DNA of 45,537 bases from Caldifarciminota bacterium. Its GTDB lineage: Bacteria; Hydrothermota; Tepidihabitantia; SM23-42; JAOAFX01. The stretch covers positions 1 to 45,537 of the forward strand of contig JAOAFX010000006.1 of NCBI GenBank assembly GCA_026416055.1, in the 5' to 3' direction. Below the pieces are notes generated by a model. That model was given only the letters and a program-made list of their open reading frames with translations, ran no database searches and was not told the origin of the DNA. This document shows, one piece after another, positions 15,870 through 24,265 of the stretch. Both the position numbers and the translations under genes were made by a program. Within the stretch, counting starts at the first letter, position 1, and each line of letters starts with the position of its first letter.

Positions 15870-18799
15870 AGAAGAATCATTTTGTGTGTAGCGACCATAT
15901 TTTCAGACTCGAGTCTTAGGAAATATACTCCAGGTGCTACCTTTCTGTGATTTTCATCTTTGCAATCCCAGTAAACGGTCTTTGTCCCTGCAGGTTCACA
16001 TGGACGATTGACAAGGGTACGGACACTCCTTCCTGTAGCATCATGAACCTTGAGGATAACACTGCCTGACTTTGTTGTCGTGTATGTAATGGCGGTATAG
16101 TCTTTTATGGGATTTTGCATACCCGGATTGAAACCAAACCTGAAGCGAGTAACTGGTATCCAGGGTTTTTCCTGAACACCAGGAATGTGTCCGGTGTGGA
16201 ATACTTCGTGATCCGGGATATTTGTAATACCATAATAACCGCTTGCAATGAACACCCCAACATCTCCAGTGGCAGTTCGGGTAACGACGATTGGTGATAC
16301 ATTTCCCACGGGGTGTGGTTTGGGTTTATTCCAGTTAGTCCAGGTATTCGTATATGGATTGTATGACCAGGTTTCATCACTCGTTCCTCCACTGATTTGA
16401 CCACAAACAATCCAAAGTTCTTTATTTACAATATCAATACCGCTTGGTACGCGATAACGGCCAGCCATTCCTGGAATAGTTGCTGGTGGATTCCAAGTGA
16501 TCTGGGCACAGTTATTAGGGTTTATTCTACCCACGATATAGTCATTCCTGTAAAATAAACTGCCATCATAGCCGCAGGCAACGATTGCGAAGGTATCGAT
16601 AATGCCGCCCGCTGCACAACCCCTGCCGACACCAGGGAATCCTGTAGCCTGAGTCCAGGAATTTAAGTAGGTATCATAAAAATAGACACGATTATGTGGA
16701 GCAACAGTTCCACCCCAGTTACCACCACCAAAAGTAAATATTAAAGAATCTTTGTAGACACCCGAGACCATGTCCATATTTGCAATTGGACAATTTGCAC
16801 CATTTGACCATTGATTAGAAATTGGATTGTATATATCGACCCGCGCGAGTGGAACAGGCCAGGCATCTGTTCCTCCAATCCTGTAGTATTTACCATTAAC
16901 ACCCTGAGCAGTTCCATAGGCACCACAACCATATGGATTATTTGGTCCAGCGATCCAGACTCCGGTACTAATATCATAAATCCAGGTTTGATTTGTATAA
17001 CCAGCGGTTGTGTTTACACCAAATACCATATATTTACCGTCATGGAGTGTTGCCATTGAATGCCCTGAGCTCGGGGAAGGAAATTGGGCAGAAAGAACCT
17101 CCCAGTATGTGGGATTGACTATACCGACTTTGGTAACTGTATCATTCGCTGGATTGAGATCGCCAGACAGTGTGGTAAATGCACGGAACAGATAACGCAC
17201 ACCAGTTGTACCACAGCTTCTCCAGTTACTGAATGTGATTACTGTATCATCACCACCATTGAGCCCAATATTGTAGGTTTGATTGTAGATGATAATTCCA
17301 GAAGAGTCAATCTGGAAAAAAACGTTAAACGTCTCATGCCTGTTGCCGAAATTTTTAAATCTTGCCTCAGGGTTATATGTGGTATTCGGGAGAACATTTG
17401 CAGGTGGCTGATTGATACTAATCGCTCCAACATCCAGGGCAGGTACATAAAGTTCACCATTTATTGTGACATTATCGATCGCACCATACCACTGCCAGTC
17501 TCCACCATCATCATAATAGAAATAAATCTGGAGTCTTGGATAAATCTTATAGGGACTGACATCGGCTGAATCCCATCTACCAAAAATGTCATAGTTATAA
17601 ACCTTTAATGGAACAATTCGCCAGACTGTATCTTCAAGATATTTTATACCGACTTCTAAATATTCTGAACCACTGCAGAAATTGTATGCTATACTCCATT
17701 TTAACCAGTTGGTAGTGGTATGAGGAACAATAAGCGGAGATTGTGCGGTATCACGCAGCGGTGGTGCACCACTTCCAGCAGCATCATCATCAAACCACAA
17801 ACAATAATTCTGGGCATTGGGTGGCATCCAGCCTGGGTGGAGATTTGACACAGCAATACCCCAGGCATTCGGAAAAGCGTAAGGACTGGTATGTTGCCAT
17901 CCCTGCCAGCCGGACTCAAATGTCCACCTGATTGTATCATTGAGAGTAATCCTGACATCATAAACCCAGATTTTATCCGGTCCTGACTGATCAAGAATGT
18001 AGACATACCGTCCATCAAAAGCACAATCAGCTTCATTCCCCTGGGTTTGACCTGAATCGCAAATCCATATCGACTCTGGCGTAACCACCGGCACACCATA
18101 TGAGAGACGATATTGATAAAAATACGCTGGAGTATTTGCTTCAACCTGGAATATCCATTTTGGTGGCATTGTTGCACTATAAGCGCCACTTACTCCACTG
18201 GGATATCTGGGGACCATCCAGGTTCTCCAGGCACCATTCTGAGAAGGAAGTGCATATCCAACCACACTTGCCTCTATATCAGTACCATACACACCATCAT
18301 TAACAATATTAAAATCAAGCCCTTGAAGTTTACAGGGTAAAGTCCTGTAGACCGAACCAGTCCCTGAGTTCATGTCGATGCGGTAAATTGTATAATCATT
18401 TCCTGCCATAAACATTATATTATTACCACCATAGCCGATGCCGAGCCTGTATGGAGGTAGTCCTGAAACTAATGTAACTGAATCAATCTTGGTACAGGGC
18501 GAACGTTTTTCAATTGCATACATCTTATTAAAAGCACTGCTCCACTGGGTAACCCAGAGTGCATCACGTTCCCAGTCATAGGCAAGACCCCAGCAATACC
18601 CATAAGGATTTATTGGACTCAAATCAATCGTATCAACAAGGACTGGATTTCCAGTACGAACATAATGAGAGATGTTATGAGAATTTTTCTGGAGCTTAAA
18701 AACATGCTCCAGCCCATTGCCTGGTGCTTTTAGATCTTCATTTATGCCAAACAGAATGGTGGTGCCCAATGTGATATACCATAGTGATTGTTTCACCAT
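15863..18799 (-). CDS. Large secreted protein: beta-propeller, Kelch repeats and FlgD-like C-terminal domain
   Basis: A 978-residue extracellular protein with no enzyme signature. A short hydrophobic N-terminus is the likely signal. Residues 50-285 have propeller-like repeats ending WVYDV or similar. About 290-455 is a jelly-roll-like domain (FESGWQGWQ ... YGAIDNVTI). About 460-560 resembles a CARDB adhesion module. About 570-885 carries Kelch repeats (TWIYDISTGVW, YFYDTYLNSWTQ, TWSYNPYTNTWT). The last 70 residues (VILKVHDATGRSVRTLV ... GVYFLRLESE) are the FlgD-like Ig fold that ends many secreted proteins of WOR-3-type and related bacteria. It is probably displayed or released to bind sugar or cells; that is inference. 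It has a promoter 125 bases upstream, and repeat clusters lie on both sides. Confidence 0.85.
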   Translation of the reverse strand: MVKQSLWYITLGTTILFGINEDLKAPGNGLEHVFKLQKNSHNISHYVRTGNPVLVDTIDLSPINPYGYCWGLAYDWERDALWVTQWSSAFNKMYAIEKRSPCTKIDSVTLVSGLPPYRLGIGYGGNNIMFMAGNDYTIYRIDMNSGTGSVYRTLPCKLQGLDFNIVNDGVYGTDIEASVVGYALPSQNGAWRTWMVPRYPSGVSGAYSATMPPKWIFQVEANTPAYFYQYRLSYGVPVVTPESIWICDSGQTQGNEADCAFDGRYVYILDQSGPDKIWVYDVRITLNDTIRWTFESGWQGWQHTSPYAFPNAWGIAVSNLHPGWMPPNAQNYCLWFDDDAAGSGAPPLRDTAQSPLIVPHTTTNWLKWSIAYNFCSGSEYLEVGIKYLEDTVWRIVPLKVYNYDIFGRWDSADVSPYKIYPRLQIYFYYDDGGDWQWYGAIDNVTINGELYVPALDVGAISINQPPANVLPNTTYNPEARFKNFGNRHETFNVFFQIDSSGIIIYNQTYNIGLNGGDDTVITFSNWRSCGTTGVRYLFRAFTTLSGDLNPANDTVTKVGIVNPTYWEVLSAQFPSPSSGHSMATLHDGKYMVFGVNTTAGYTNQTWIYDISTGVWIAGPNNPYGCGAYGTAQGVNGKYYRIGGTDAWPVPLARVDIYNPISNQWSNGANCPIANMDMVSGVYKDSLIFTFGGGNWGGTVAPHNRVYFYDTYLNSWTQATGFPGVGRGCAAGGIIDTFAIVACGYDGSLFYRNDYIVGRINPNNCAQITWNPPATIPGMAGRYRVPSGIDIVNKELWIVCGQISGGTSDETWSYNPYTNTWTNWNKPKPHPVGNVSPIVVTRTATGDVGVFIASGYYGITNIPDHEVFHTGHIPGVQEKPWIPVTRFRFGFNPGMQNPIKDYTAITYTTTKSGSVILKVHDATGRSVRTLVNRPCEPAGTKTVYWDCKDENHRKVAPGVYFLRLESENMVATHKMILLE

Positions 18800-18924
18800 T
18801 TCTCCTTTTTTATTATCACATTACCATAATTCCTTTCTTAGAAAATTTGTATAAAATTTTACAGATAAAGCTTTTTCCTCCTGACATTCTTAATAGGCCT
18901 TGTTCTGGGTGCATAATTTCTTTA

Positions 18925-18952
18925 ATTATATTCAGACTCACATACCTGTCAA
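18925..18952 (-). promoter_or_regulatory. Predicted promoter of the Kelch gene
   Basis: Minus strand TTGACA (18952-18947), 16-base spacer, TATAAT (18930-18925). The leader of about 115 bases is the longest predicted here. AAAAAGGAG lies just before ATG 18799. Confidence 0.88.
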
Positions 18953-19053
18953 GCGGTCCTTCTGCTGACTCCTATCCACTTTTTATGAATTGGAAAATTA
19001 AGAATACCCTTATTAGAACTAACGTATTCTAAAAAATCACTCCAGACAGGTAG

Positions 19054-19073
19054 CCGCAACTTTCGGGTTGCGG
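19054..19073. repeat. Small palindrome related in style to the repeat family
   Basis: CCGCAAC (19054-19060) pairs with GTTGCGG (19067-19073) around TTTCGG. The central TTTCGGGTTGC resembles the CTTCAGGTTTGC half of the 24-bp family. Confidence 0.6.
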
Positions 19074-19172
19074 AATTATAAAACAGTGCGACAGCAATCC
19101 TGAAAGTAACTTCAGGACAGAACTAATGCCCTACGAAAAAACGCAACAGCAAGTCGGACGAATTTCAAATAA

Positions 19173-19195
19173 TGTGGGCAAGCCTTCAGGTTTGC
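19173..19195 (+). repeat. 24-bp palindromic repeat family, copy 5
   Basis: TGTGGGCAAGC then CTTCAGGTTTGC, one base short of the consensus length. Confidence 0.8.
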
Positions 19196-19210
19196 ATTTA
19201 TAAAAATCAT

Positions 19211-19234
19211 GCAAGGCTAAAGCCTTGCCCTACA
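19211..19234 (-). repeat. 24-bp palindromic repeat family, copy 6
   Basis: On the minus strand TGTAGGGCAAGG then CTTTAGCCTTGC; this is the cleanest copy, with arms GCAAGGCT/AGCCTTGC. Confidence 0.88.
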
Positions 19235-19249
19235 TCAGAAATCATAAAA

Positions 19250-19273
19250 TGCAGGGTAAACCTTCAGGTTTGC
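19250..19273 (+). repeat. 24-bp palindromic repeat family, copy 7
   Basis: TGCAGGGTAAAC then CTTCAGGTTTGC. It is inverted with respect to copy 6, repeating the paired arrangement of copies 1 and 2. Confidence 0.85.
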
Positions 19274-19363
19274 TTAAAAATAAATTATCCGCTGGGTGAT
19301 GTCATCCTGCGCGAGAAGTAAGGTCCTTCTGATTGCAATTGCTGAGAAGAAAAAACAGAAATC

Positions 19364-19392
19364 TTGATTTTGATGCCACCTGTAGATATAAT
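19364..19392 (+). promoter_or_regulatory. Predicted leaderless promoter of the pyrimidine phosphorylase gene
   Basis: TTGATT (19364-19369), 17-base spacer, TATAAT (19387-19392). The start codon candidates TTG 19395 and GTG 19398 lie two and five bases downstream, so the mRNA should begin at or by GTG 19398. No ribosome site is present. Confidence 0.85.
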
Positions 19393-19397
19393 GATTG

Positions 19398-20696
19398 GTG
19401 GCTTATGAATTTATTGAAATACTCATCAAAAAAAGGAACGGATTAAAATTAAATCCTTCAGAGATTGAATTTCTTGTAAAGGGATATACAGGTGGATCGA
19501 TTCCTGATTATCAGTTCTCAGCATTCTTGATGGCAGTTTATTTCCAAGGCATGGATTTAGAAGAGACGGTCCATCTTACCAGGGCAATGCTTAATTCCGG
19601 TTCATGCCTTGATTTATCAGACATCAAAAAACCCCGTATAGACAAACATTCAACTGGTGGTGTCGGTGACAAAGTCTCTATCGTTCTTGCTCCCCTCGTT
19701 GCGAGTTGTGGTGTCTGCGTGCCCATGATTTCAGGTCGTAGTCTTGGACACACTGGCGGCACCCTCGATAAATTAGAATCTATACCCGGATTCAGAACCG
19801 ATTTGAGTCTAAAGGAATTTAAAAAACAATTAAAAAAGATTGATGCCGGATTCATTGGACAGACTGAAGAGATAGTGCCTGCTGATAAAATGATTTATAG
19901 TCTGCGCGATGTCACTGCTACGGTTGATTCAATACCTTTAATAACTGCGAGTATAATGTCTAAGAAGCTTGCAGAAGACCTGAATGGACTTGTTCTCGAT
20001 GTAAAATTCGGTAATGGTGCCTTCATGGGGGATTATAAAAAAGCAAAGCAACTTGCCTATTTTCTTGTTCAAACAGGGAAGGCTTTTGGAGTAAAAACGG
20101 TAGCAGTACTGACAGACATGAATAACCCACTTGGTGAATACATTGGAAACTCCCTTGAGATTTTAGAAGCAATTGAGACATTGAAAGGAAAGGGACCAAA
20201 AGATTTGATGGAGATTACCCTTACACTTTCCGAGAAGATGCTTGAGATTGCAGGTATAAGCGGGGGCAGAAACCTTTTGATAAAAAAAATAAAAAGTGGT
20301 GAGGCACTTGCGAAGTTTAGAGAGATAATAAAATTTCAGGGCGGGAATACAGATATCATTGATAATTATGAAAAACTTCCTGTAGCAAAAAATAGATTAA
20401 GGTTGCCAGCGCACAGGACTGGTTATATAAAAAAGTTCGATACCTTTAAACTGGGAATGCTGGCTACAAGACTCGGTGCTGGTCGATTAAAGAAAGATGA
20501 CATGATTGATCATGGTTGTGGTTTTAGAATTTACAAAAAAACAGGCGACTTTGTAAAAAAGGGGGAGACGATAATAGAAATTTACTCAGATAACAGACAA
20601 AGGATAGACGCAATTATAAATGAATTACCGTCTGTGCTTTTGTTTGATAAAAGACCCGTACAGAAGGCGCGGTTAGTTAGAGATATTATCCGGTAG
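19398..20696 (+). CDS. Pyrimidine-nucleoside (thymidine) phosphorylase
   Basis: A 432-residue phosphorylase that splits thymidine or uridine with phosphate into base and (deoxy)ribose-1-phosphate. The phosphate-binding signature KHSTGGVGDKVSI is near residues 83-95, SGRSLGHTGGTLDKLESIPG follows, and the C-terminal domain closes the active site. Length matches Pdp/DeoA. No ATG is available at the expected start; GTG 19398 is chosen because it fits the predicted transcription start, with TTG 19395 as alternative. Its 3' end overlaps the convergent HD-GYP gene by 24 bases. Together with the purine phosphorylase at 32944 it indicates nucleoside salvage. Confidence 0.95.
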   Translation: MAYEFIEILIKKRNGLKLNPSEIEFLVKGYTGGSIPDYQFSAFLMAVYFQGMDLEETVHLTRAMLNSGSCLDLSDIKKPRIDKHSTGGVGDKVSIVLAPLVASCGVCVPMISGRSLGHTGGTLDKLESIPGFRTDLSLKEFKKQLKKIDAGFIGQTEEIVPADKMIYSLRDVTATVDSIPLITASIMSKKLAEDLNGLVLDVKFGNGAFMGDYKKAKQLAYFLVQTGKAFGVKTVAVLTDMNNPLGEYIGNSLEILEAIETLKGKGPKDLMEITLTLSEKMLEIAGISGGRNLLIKKIKSGEALAKFREIIKFQGGNTDIIDNYEKLPVAKNRLRLPAHRTGYIKKFDTFKLGMLATRLGAGRLKKDDMIDHGCGFRIYKKTGDFVKKGETIIEIYSDNRQRIDAIINELPSVLLFDKRPVQKARLVRDIIR

Positions 20697-21998
20697 AGGT
20701 TCGCAATTACCCTTATATAAGCTATCAATAAACTTTTCCACAATCTCTGGATCAAATTGTTTGCCCTTAGAGTTCAACAGTTCCTTAATTGCTTCCATCT
20801 TTGTCTTTGCTGGACGATATGGTCTTTCTGATAGCATTGCATCATAGGCATCGGCTACAGCAAGGATTCTCGCTAAAAGTGGAATCTCCTCTGCTTTTAA
20901 TCCGTGTGGATAGCCAGAACCATCGTACCTTTCGTGATGGAAATAGATGATATCGAGTATCTCCTGGAATTCGCTCATCTGACTCAAGATTTCCTTACCG
21001 AGCACTGGGTGCTGGTATATGTAATTCAGTTCCTTTCTGCTCAGGGGCGATTTTTTATTGAGAACACCATCCGGAATACCGATTTTACCTATATCATGTA
21101 ATAGGCATGCCTTTTTCAAGAGTTCTATCTGCTTTTCATCTATATTCAAAACACGCGCAATCCTCACAGCATATTCAGCAACCCTCATGGAGTGTCCAGC
21201 AGTGTATTTATCTTTCGCATCAATCGTCTTGGCAATCAACTGGACGAATTCATTAAAATTCTGATTATTCTTTTTAAGTAGCATCTCTACATTATCAAGA
21301 GACTTTTTGTATTCCTGGACGAGTTGTGTATAACTGGCCAGAATAAAAATTCCAAATGAAATACCGACAGAAAGCATACCGATCGAGAAGGCGTTTCTTA
21401 ATGCCGGGATCAGTGGTTCGCCGTATATCTTACCTGTGTAATCGAATAGCCCTGAAATGATGCATAGACCCAGACCAATCGGCATTATGAATTGGAGTCC
21501 CTTGTTTTTTAGTCTTTTGACAAAAATGATGGTATTGCGGTAAGCGAGTATGCAGATAAGAAATAACAAAGTTGCGATGAACGGATAAAGGCTTCCGAGT
21601 CTGGCAATATACATCTTTTCGTAAATGAGAGGTTCTTGTGTGATGATTGAATCGGTAAAGATGGTCAGAAAACAGGAGATTGAGGTCAATACTGCAGACA
21701 GAACGAGCATCCATCGCTTGATTTCCTCACCGGCAAGGGCGTTTAAGAGCAAGGGTGCAGTTATGAAATATGACCAGAAGCCCAGGTGTTGTAGTTTAAA
21801 AAGCAATACTCCTTTTTGAGGGCTATTATTGAATTCGATGAGTAGCTGGATGAATATCGTAAAGATACCGCTGATGAAAAAGGGGATAGCCCTGCAGAAC
21901 TTTCCGCCATTTTTTACATTCAGGCAGAGATAAATTAGGGCCAGGTTTATGAAAAACAAAAGCACAAACGAGGGTAGAGTAAAAAGGGACGGGGCCAT
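20673..21998 (-). CDS. Membrane-bound HD-GYP domain protein
   Basis: About 441 residues. Seven or eight hydrophobic helices occupy the first 225 residues, resembling the sensory N-terminal region seen in some histidine kinases. A C-terminal HD-GYP domain follows with HDIGKIGIP (301 onward) and HHERYDGSGYP. HD-GYP proteins hydrolyse cyclic di-GMP. The metal-binding His/Asp residues and the GYP motif are intact, so activity is plausible. An upstream TTG (22058) would lengthen the frame, but a TTGACA-16-TAGACT promoter ends eight bases before ATG 21998, making 21998 the better start and the mRNA probably leaderless. A diguanylate cyclase lies at 31482. Confidence 0.9.
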   Translation of the reverse strand: MAPSLFTLPSFVLLFFINLALIYLCLNVKNGGKFCRAIPFFISGIFTIFIQLLIEFNNSPQKGVLLFKLQHLGFWSYFITAPLLLNALAGEEIKRWMLVLSAVLTSISCFLTIFTDSIITQEPLIYEKMYIARLGSLYPFIATLLFLICILAYRNTIIFVKRLKNKGLQFIMPIGLGLCIISGLFDYTGKIYGEPLIPALRNAFSIGMLSVGISFGIFILASYTQLVQEYKKSLDNVEMLLKKNNQNFNEFVQLIAKTIDAKDKYTAGHSMRVAEYAVRIARVLNIDEKQIELLKKACLLHDIGKIGIPDGVLNKKSPLSRKELNYIYQHPVLGKEILSQMSEFQEILDIIYFHHERYDGSGYPHGLKAEEIPLLARILAVADAYDAMLSERPYRPAKTKMEAIKELLNSKGKQFDPEIVEKFIDSLYKGNCEPLPDNISN

Positions 21999-22006
21999 CG
22001 GGCTTA

Positions 22007-22034
22007 AGTCTATCCAAAATAACAGAAATGTCAA
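22007..22034 (-). promoter_or_regulatory. Predicted leaderless promoter of the HD-GYP gene
   Basis: Minus strand TTGACA (22034-22029), 16-base spacer, TAGACT (22012-22007). ATG 21998 follows after eight bases. Confidence 0.7.
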
Positions 22035-22043
22035 GGACCAATA

Positions 22044-22071
22044 TTGACAAAAGGCCAATTTTAAATAAACT
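22044..22071 (+). promoter_or_regulatory. Predicted promoter of lemA-htpX
   Basis: TTGACA (22044-22049), 16-base spacer, TAAACT (22066-22071). Its -35 box lies nine bases from the -35 box of the divergent HD-GYP promoter. TGGAGG precedes ATG 22093. Confidence 0.7.
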
Positions 22072-22092
22072 TAATAAAATGGAGGCTATCTA

Positions 22093-22632
22093 ATGATATT
22101 TTTAATAATCATCATAATCCTCGTTATATGGATGATTGCAATATATAACAGTCTGATAACCAAACGCACTAGGGTCGATAATGGATGGGCACAAATTGAT
22201 GTGCAATTGAAAAGAAGGTATGACCTGATTCCCAATCTTGTGGAGACGGTAAAGGGTTATGCGGCACACGAAAAAGAGGTCCTGGAAAAAATCACCGAAT
22301 TGCGGTCAAGGGCGATGGGTGCAACAAGCCCCAGAGAAGCGGCTGAGGCAAATAATATGCTCACTGCCACATTGAAAACATTGTTTGCAGTCGCCGAGAA
22401 TTATCCTCAGTTAAGGGCAAATGAAAATTTCATTCGGCTCCAGGAAGAGTTAACAGCCACCGAAAATAAAATTGCCTTTGCCCGGCAGTTTTACAATGAT
22501 GTCGTGATGGATTATAATGTAACGATTCAAAAATTTCCGCAAACAATAATTGCATCAATCTTTAATTTCAAACCAAGGGATTTCTTTACCGCACCTGCTG
22601 AAGAGCGAGAAGCAGTAAAAGTAAAATTCTAA
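22093..22632 (+). CDS. lemA: LemA-family membrane protein
   Basis: A 179-residue protein with one N-terminal membrane helix (IFLIIIIILVIWMIAIYNSL) and a helical bundle carrying the family core VDNGWAQIDVQLKRRYDLIP, NLVETVKGYAAHEKEVLE and ARQFYNDVVMDYN. Biochemical function is not settled. LemA genes commonly precede an HtpX-like M48 protease, as here with a one-base gap, and a joint role in membrane proteostasis is commonly proposed. It has a TGGAGG ribosome site and its own promoter. Confidence 0.95.
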   Translation: MIFLIIIIILVIWMIAIYNSLITKRTRVDNGWAQIDVQLKRRYDLIPNLVETVKGYAAHEKEVLEKITELRSRAMGATSPREAAEANNMLTATLKTLFAVAENYPQLRANENFIRLQEELTATENKIAFARQFYNDVVMDYNVTIQKFPQTIIASIFNFKPRDFFTAPAEEREAVKVKF

Positions 22633-22633
22633 T

Positions 22634-23536
22634 ATGCCTAAAACACTCTACGACCAGATCGCAGCCAATAAGCGTAAAACATATATCTTCATTTTCATCA
22701 CGAGCATATTTCTCGGACTTCTCGGATATATTGTGGTTCAACTCTTAGACTGGGGGATTGCTGGTTACATATTCTTTGCTCTTTTTATCATTGTCTATAA
22801 TATAGTGCTTTACTACAATTCGGATAAAATTGCACTTGCTGCCACAGGTTCGGTTCCTGCTGATCCTGAAGAATTCAGACAGCTCCACAATGTAGTTGAA
22901 GAAGTTGCAATAGCGGCTGGTGTTCCCAAACCAAAAGTCTATATTACGCCATCACCTGCACCAAATGCCTTTGCAACAGGCAGGAATCCCCAGAATGCTT
23001 CAATAGCCGTCACCACGGGATTGCTTGAGATTATGAACCGGCAGGAATTACAGGGTGTCATTGCCCATGAAATGGCACACATCCGTAATTATGATGTCTT
23101 ACTCATGACCATTGTCGCGACAATTGGTGGATTGATAGTCCTTTTACGGGATTTCTTCCTGAGGAGTTTTATGTTCAGTGGCAGAAAAAAAAGTACCCGG
23201 GGTAGTAGCGGTGGAATCCTGATTCTTATTGGACTTGTACTTGCAATTATCGCGCCAATATTCGTTGCCCTGATAAGAGCAGCGATTTCACGCCAGCGCG
23301 AATACCTTGCCGATGCATCAGGTGCATATATCACGCGTTATCCCCAAGGTCTTGCACAGGCACTGGTAAAGTTGAAGCAATATTATCAACCGATGGCAAG
23401 GGCATCCCAGTCAAATGCCCATCTCTTCATCGCCAGCCCATTTGGAAAAGACCGCTTCAATGTCTCAGACCTTTTTGCCACGCACCCACCGATTGATAAA
23501 AGGATTGAACGGCTCAAAAGTCTTGTTATTTCCTGA
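22634..23536 (+). CDS. htpX: HtpX-like M48 membrane metalloprotease
   Basis: A 300-residue zinc protease that degrades damaged membrane proteins. Membrane helices lie at about 17-38, 43-62, 155-175 and 195-220. The zinc motif VIAHEMAHIRNYD contains His145, and the third ligand Glu223 is in REYLADASGAYI. The order of helices and motif is typical of HtpX. It starts one base after lemA and is surely co-transcribed. With two HtrA proteases, SppA and HslV it makes the window rich in proteolysis genes. Confidence 0.95.
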   Translation: MPKTLYDQIAANKRKTYIFIFITSIFLGLLGYIVVQLLDWGIAGYIFFALFIIVYNIVLYYNSDKIALAATGSVPADPEEFRQLHNVVEEVAIAAGVPKPKVYITPSPAPNAFATGRNPQNASIAVTTGLLEIMNRQELQGVIAHEMAHIRNYDVLLMTIVATIGGLIVLLRDFFLRSFMFSGRKKSTRGSSGGILILIGLVLAIIAPIFVALIRAAISRQREYLADASGAYITRYPQGLAQALVKLKQYYQPMARASQSNAHLFIASPFGKDRFNVSDLFATHPPIDKRIERLKSLVIS

Positions 23537-23548
23537 TCGATTTCCACA

Positions 23549-24265
23549 ATGAAAGTGATTTCACTCATCGGATTTATGTTCCTATCACATAACGGGATAG
23601 TTTTTTCTCAAACTTTTCCCCCTGGCGAAAGGTTTGAATATGAAGCACGTTTTGGATTGTTAACCCTGGGTCACATGGTCCTCGAAATTACCGATACTCT
23701 GACCGTTGAAGACGAAAAATGTTATTCCATTACATCACGACTTTGTTCCAATCCTGATTTAAAATTTGCCTTTTCATTATTTGATACATTTAATGTCATT
23801 ACCACGGTGAAGGGATTGCTTCCAGTAGTTTACGAAAAAAGAATCCACGAAGGTAAATACTCAAGTTACCAGAAATTTTATTTTAATCAGGAAAGTCTCT
23901 ATGTTATAACGGGAGATTCTACAAAAATCAATATTTCACAACCGGTGATGGATTTACTCAGTTTCTGGTATTATCTGCGCCTTAACCCCCTTGTTGAAAA
24001 TGATACCATTACACTATATCTCTTTGAAGGAAAAAGGGAGCACAAAATAGAGTGCATAGTTCACAAAAAAGAAGTAATCAGGACTCCGCTCGGCAGATTT
24101 TCAACAATTCGTATCACCCCTAAGACCGCTGGTAAGGGTGTGTTTGGTTCAAGTGGCAGCATGGACATATGGTATACTGATGACCAGAAGCGGTTTCCAG
24201 TCCAGATTAAAACAAAATTAAAATTTGGAACGATCACCTTTAGATTGAAGGGAGTGAAATATTAA
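23549..24265 (+). CDS. DUF3108-type periplasmic protein
   Basis: A 238-residue protein with a signal peptide (about residues 1-20, cleavage after VFS) and an all-beta body. The PGERFEYEARFGLLTLGHMV opening, FDTFNVITTVKGLLP, and the IWYTDDQKRFPVQIKTKLKFG ending are characteristic of DUF3108, a periplasmic or outer-membrane-associated family of unknown function. It begins 12 bases after htpX and its stop TAA overlaps the presumed ATT start of the next gene, so it belongs to the same transcript. Confidence 0.8.
   Translation: MKVISLIGFMFLSHNGIVFSQTFPPGERFEYEARFGLLTLGHMVLEITDTLTVEDEKCYSITSRLCSNPDLKFAFSLFDTFNVITTVKGLLPVVYEKRIHEGKYSSYQKFYFNQESLYVITGDSTKINISQPVMDLLSFWYYLRLNPLVENDTITLYLFEGKREHKIECIVHKKEVIRTPLGRFSTIRITPKTAGKGVFGSSGSMDIWYTDDQKRFPVQIKTKLKFGTITFRLKGVKY

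Larger units (their letters stand above)
18953..19363. other. Divergent intergenic gap rich in small palindromes
   Basis: No gene is seen between the Kelch and pyrimidine phosphorylase promoters. It holds three copies of the 24-bp repeat family (19173-19273), a 7-bp-stem palindrome at 19054-19073 (CCGCAAC ... GTTGCGG) and a weaker palindrome near 19095-19121 (CCTGAAAGTAACTTCAGG). Confidence 0.7.

Noticed and set aside
17084-17569. 161-codon plus-strand frame inside the Kelch gene
   Set aside because: Antisense to a well-supported gene, cysteine-rich and without family features; a shadow frame.
18784-19032. 82-codon plus-strand frame in the gap
   Set aside because: It covers the Kelch gene promoter and has no ribosome site or family features.
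19173-19273. Possible CRISPR array from clustered repeats
   Set aside because: The repeats are inverted palindromes in pairs with uneven short gaps, not direct repeats with uniform spacers, and no cas gene is present.
21999-22058. TTG 22058 as start of the HD-GYP protein
   Set aside because: It would place the start upstream of a clear TTGACA-16-TAGACT promoter; ATG 21998 fits that promoter.
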